DNA of 6,908 nt. Origin: Dehalococcoidia bacterium (GTDB taxonomy: Bacteria; Chloroflexota; Dehalococcoidia; E44-bin15). The stretch spans positions 1-6,908 of the forward strand of contig SOIC01000049.1 of the NCBI GenBank assembly GCA_004377275.1, in the 5' to 3' direction. The notes under the pieces are model-generated. The model had not been told where the DNA came from, did no database searches, and saw only the letters and a list, made by a program, of their open reading frames with translations. This document shows positions 5,727-6,908 of the stretch, one piece after another. Position 1 is the first letter of the stretch. Each line of letters opens with the position of its first letter. A program made the translations under genes and the position numbers.

Positions 5727-5754
5727 ATTATACGATATTTATCGGTTGTGGCAA
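5727..5754 (-). promoter_or_regulatory. Sigma-70-type promoter ahead of the small ORF and tRNA-like sequence
   Basis: On the minus strand TTGCCA (5749-5754), a 16-base spacer and a perfect TATAAT (5727-5732) predict transcription starting near 5720 toward lower coordinates, into the small ORF, the tRNA-like sequence and possibly the nitroreductase gene. The spacer carries CGATA-TT-TATCG (5733-5744), and CGATATT recurs ten bases away at 5723-5729, so a regulator could bind over the -10. Confidence 0.6.
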
Positions 5755-5764
5755 ACGATCATAC

Positions 5765-6310
5765 TTAGTCTAGTTGGGTCGAGGTGCAGAGGACAAAGTA
5801 CCCCTGAAGAGAGTGTTCTTTCCCCCAGAGGAGTTTATGATACCCTTGACCGAGGAAAACACCATCATCGATCCTTCTGAGTTCATCAAGCAGGCCAAAC
5901 ATGCGCGAAGGAAAGTGGGGATAGGCTACGGTGAGACAGAGGTTCTGGTCAGACAGCGACTTTTTGACATAAGTATCAATTGGAAATCGTTGAGGAAGAA
6001 TTCGATTCTGGAATAGATTGATTCCTTTCCCCATTTTCTCCTCATAAAAAGGAGTGATGAACCTCTTCCCTGTCCAGCGGGCCAAAGGATTATCGAAGAA
6101 TATTTTAAGCCCCAATTTTCTCCACCAGCCTGTTTTCGGATTCAATGCCAGAAAGCTTCCTGTGGTGTTGTCTTCAATCTCCTCGAAAATGGGCGCTTTA
6201 CCTTGCTCGAACAACCGATGGAGTTCGTCAAAGGAATATTTTTTATATTTAGCGATGATTGCTTGAGCATCTCGGCGGGAATGTCGTTTTATAGGCGTAA
6301 TAGAAGCCAT
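5765..6310 (-). CDS. Uncharacterised conserved-looking protein, 181 residues
   Basis: I cannot name this family. The protein has no signal peptide or membrane helix and starts with a basic stretch (ITPIKRHSRRDAQ). A short helix region (SFDELHRLFEQGKAP, 26-40) is followed by G51-SFLALNP, then WTGKRF (79-84), GINLFQNR (96-103), LTVAYPHFPSRMFGLLDELR (126-145) and RIDDGVFLGQGYHKLLWGKE (146-165), closing with GYFVLC. The pattern GxFLALNP...GKxF...DELRxxxDGxFLGxxY...GYF looks like a small ligand-binding beta-barrel fold, similar in style to uncharacterised proteins of many bacteria; that is inference. ATG 6310 is chosen because AAAGGAGGG precedes it at seven bases; the frame runs 18 codons further up to an ATG (6364) that lacks an SD. 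A strong promoter at 6407-6435 makes it probably monocistronic, with an untranslated leader of about 90 bases. Confidence 0.75.
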   Translation of the reverse strand: MASITPIKRHSRRDAQAIIAKYKKYSFDELHRLFEQGKAPIFEEIEDNTTGSFLALNPKTGWWRKLGLKIFFDNPLARWTGKRFITPFYEEKMGKGINLFQNRILPQRFPIDTYVKKSLSDQNLCLTVAYPHFPSRMFGLLDELRRIDDGVFLGQGYHKLLWGKEHSLQGYFVLCTSTQLD

Positions 6311-6317
6311 ATAAATA

Positions 6318-6326
6318 CCCTCCTTT
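6318..6326 (-). promoter_or_regulatory. Strong ribosome binding site fixing the start at 6310
   Basis: On the minus strand AAAGGAGGG ends seven bases before ATG 6310. It rules in favour of the 181-residue form over the 199-residue form starting at 6364. Confidence 0.8.
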
Positions 6327-6406
6327 CTAGCTCTGGGCAAATACACTTGAGAGCGAAATTTCATGAATCCATCATAGACCTGTATGGGAATTCCATGCAG
6401 GACTAA

Positions 6407-6435
6407 CTTATACCACGGGCTTATGAAGCTGTCAA
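6407..6435 (-). promoter_or_regulatory. Consensus extended -10 sigma-70 promoter
   Basis: On the minus strand there is a perfect TTGACA (6430-6435), a 17-base spacer ending in TGG, and TATAAG (6407-6412). This is the best promoter in the window and drives the 181-residue gene, with a start point near 6400. Confidence 0.8.
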
Positions 6436-6466
6436 TGAAAAAGTTAGTGGAGCAAGATCGCTTGGT

Positions 6467-6598
6467 TCAAACTAATCGAAACTTAGTGAATTGATTCACG
6501 GTTTGCAAGAACACCCTGATTAAAAGATACAGGTCAGTTGTCCCGCCCAGTGCCCACAGGTAGCATTGAGAGTCACCCTGTCTGATTGACTGGGTCAT
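6467..6598 (-). CDS. Doubtful small ORF, 43 residues
   Basis: ATG 6598 follows AAGGA at six bases and the frame ends at TGA 6467-6469. The peptide begins MTQSIRQGDSQCYLWALGG and has a moderately hydrophobic middle (TTDLYLLIRVFLQTV). I do not recognise it and see no promoter for it. It sits just upstream of the consensus promoter of the next gene. It could be a small protein, or part of the same decayed DNA as the anchor fragment to its right. Confidence 0.22.
   Translation of the reverse strand: MTQSIRQGDSQCYLWALGGTTDLYLLIRVFLQTVNQFTKFRLV
6486..6499. repeat. Short inverted repeat GTGAAT-TG-ATTCAC
   Basis: A perfect six-base inverted repeat with a two-base centre, 51 bases upstream of the TTGACA of the minus-strand promoter at 6407-6435. 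The size and symmetry suit a dimeric regulator site, but it also lies inside a doubtful ORF, and a repeat this short can arise by chance. Confidence 0.3.
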
Positions 6599-6729
6599 CC
6601 TCGTTCCTTTTGGTGTCGTGCTGTGCTGCCCCGTGCCAATTAGTATGTTTGCAATTTTGGATGTAGTCATAGGCAGGTGGAAAAGCCTGGAAATGGGGCA
6701 GCGCTATACTCGCTCTATCAGCTTTAGTG

Positions 6730-6897
6730 CTAGCCTGAAGTTTTATAAGCCGCCATTGGGGTGAAAGACCAACTCGCCACAAGTCTCCTGCGTAAGAGGT
6801 AAGCAAGAATGCCCGCTCCGAGGGCTGCCAAGATGCCGATGTACAGGCTGGGAAAGGCTGGTGCTTTAATTTCGCCAGAGAGTCCCCGTGGCTTCGA
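6730..6897 (-). pseudogene. C-terminal anchor fragment of an exported protein
   Basis: Between a TAG (6898-6900) and the closing TAG (6730-6732) the minus strand has a 55-codon frame containing EIKAPAFPSLYIGI and continuing LAALGAGILAYLLRRRL, then a polar end. This is a short proline-containing lead, a roughly 20-residue hydrophobic helix and a triple arginine, the layout of a C-terminal surface-protein anchor. No ATG, GTG or TTG precedes the helix in this frame, so it cannot be a complete gene. Either the upstream gene body is frameshifted at the window edge or this is a remnant. About 19 residues follow the arginines, longer than usual for such tails, suggesting that the original stop was lost. 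Confidence 0.5.
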
Positions 6898-6908
6898 CTA
6901 ACCAAGCA

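Noticed and set aside
5447..5773. Plus-strand 108-codon ORF
   Set aside because: Opposite to the tRNA-like sequence, the small basic ORF and the promoter; cysteine/serine-rich composition typical of noncoding frames and no SD.
6311..6364. 18-codon extension of the 181-residue protein to ATG 6364
   Set aside because: No SD before 6364, while AAAGGAGGG precedes 6310 at ideal distance.
6573..6905. Minus-strand 110-codon ORF starting with TTG at 6905
   Set aside because: Its frame competes with the anchor-like frame at 6730-6897, which has a clear helix plus arginine pattern; the ORF has no SD visible and no motif.
1..6908. CRISPR array, insertion sequence, transposase or integrase gene
   Set aside because: No regularly spaced repeat units, no transposase or recombinase motifs, and no pair of terminal inverted repeats were seen; the tRNA-like sequence alone does not prove an integrated element.

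Overview
The window looks like a piece of a bacterial chromosome of middling GC content, with Shine-Dalgarno-led genes and sigma-70-type promoters. The sequence does not fix the organism. Two C-terminal membrane-anchor tails and the mix of oxidoreductases recall anaerobic Chloroflexota (Dehalococcoidia-type) genomes; this is an inference from remembered family resemblance, not a database result.

Layout, left to right. Positions 1-513 (+) are the C-terminal part of tilS, the tRNA-Ile lysidine synthetase, cut by the window edge. It converges on a UbiA-family membrane prenyltransferase (629-1561, -), with terminator-like hairpins between them. Positions 1562-2521 have no convincing intact gene. 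They hold a decayed minus-strand remnant of an exported protein's C-terminal anchor (1612-1890, one in-frame stop), an AT-rich stretch with a doubtful 77-codon ORF, a 24-residue hydrophobic ORF, and a terminator-like hairpin for the next gene. A large three-domain flavin/Fe-S oxidoreductase of the Old Yellow Enzyme/2,4-dienoyl-CoA reductase class follows (2522-4447, -), and upstream of it a small FMN nitroreductase (4702-5208, -). Both are on the minus strand and may be co-transcribed, though 254 bases separate them. A 27-28 base near-identical direct repeat flanks the nitroreductase gene.

Positions 5209-5764 hold the most unusual material. There is a near-consensus minus-strand promoter (5727-5754), a 28- or 39-residue basic small ORF (5541-5660), and a 76-base tRNA-Arg(UCU)-like sequence with encoded CCA (5398-5473) whose acceptor stem, anticodon loop and T-loop are preserved but whose D-arm is destroyed. 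Positions 5765-6310 (-) encode an uncharacterised 181-residue protein with an excellent RBS and a textbook extended -10 promoter (6407-6435). The right end (6436-6908) holds a possible 43-residue ORF and another exported-protein anchor fragment (6730-6897) without a start codon.

Functionally, the recognisable genes are tRNA modification (tilS), isoprenoid/quinone or lipid prenylation (UbiA) and two flavin reductases that probably act on small electrophilic or unsaturated substrates. The spaces between them are gene remnants. I see no clear new multi-gene system. The best candidates for something undescribed are the promoter/small-ORF/tRNA-like unit at 5398-5754 and the active-site change in the large flavoenzyme.
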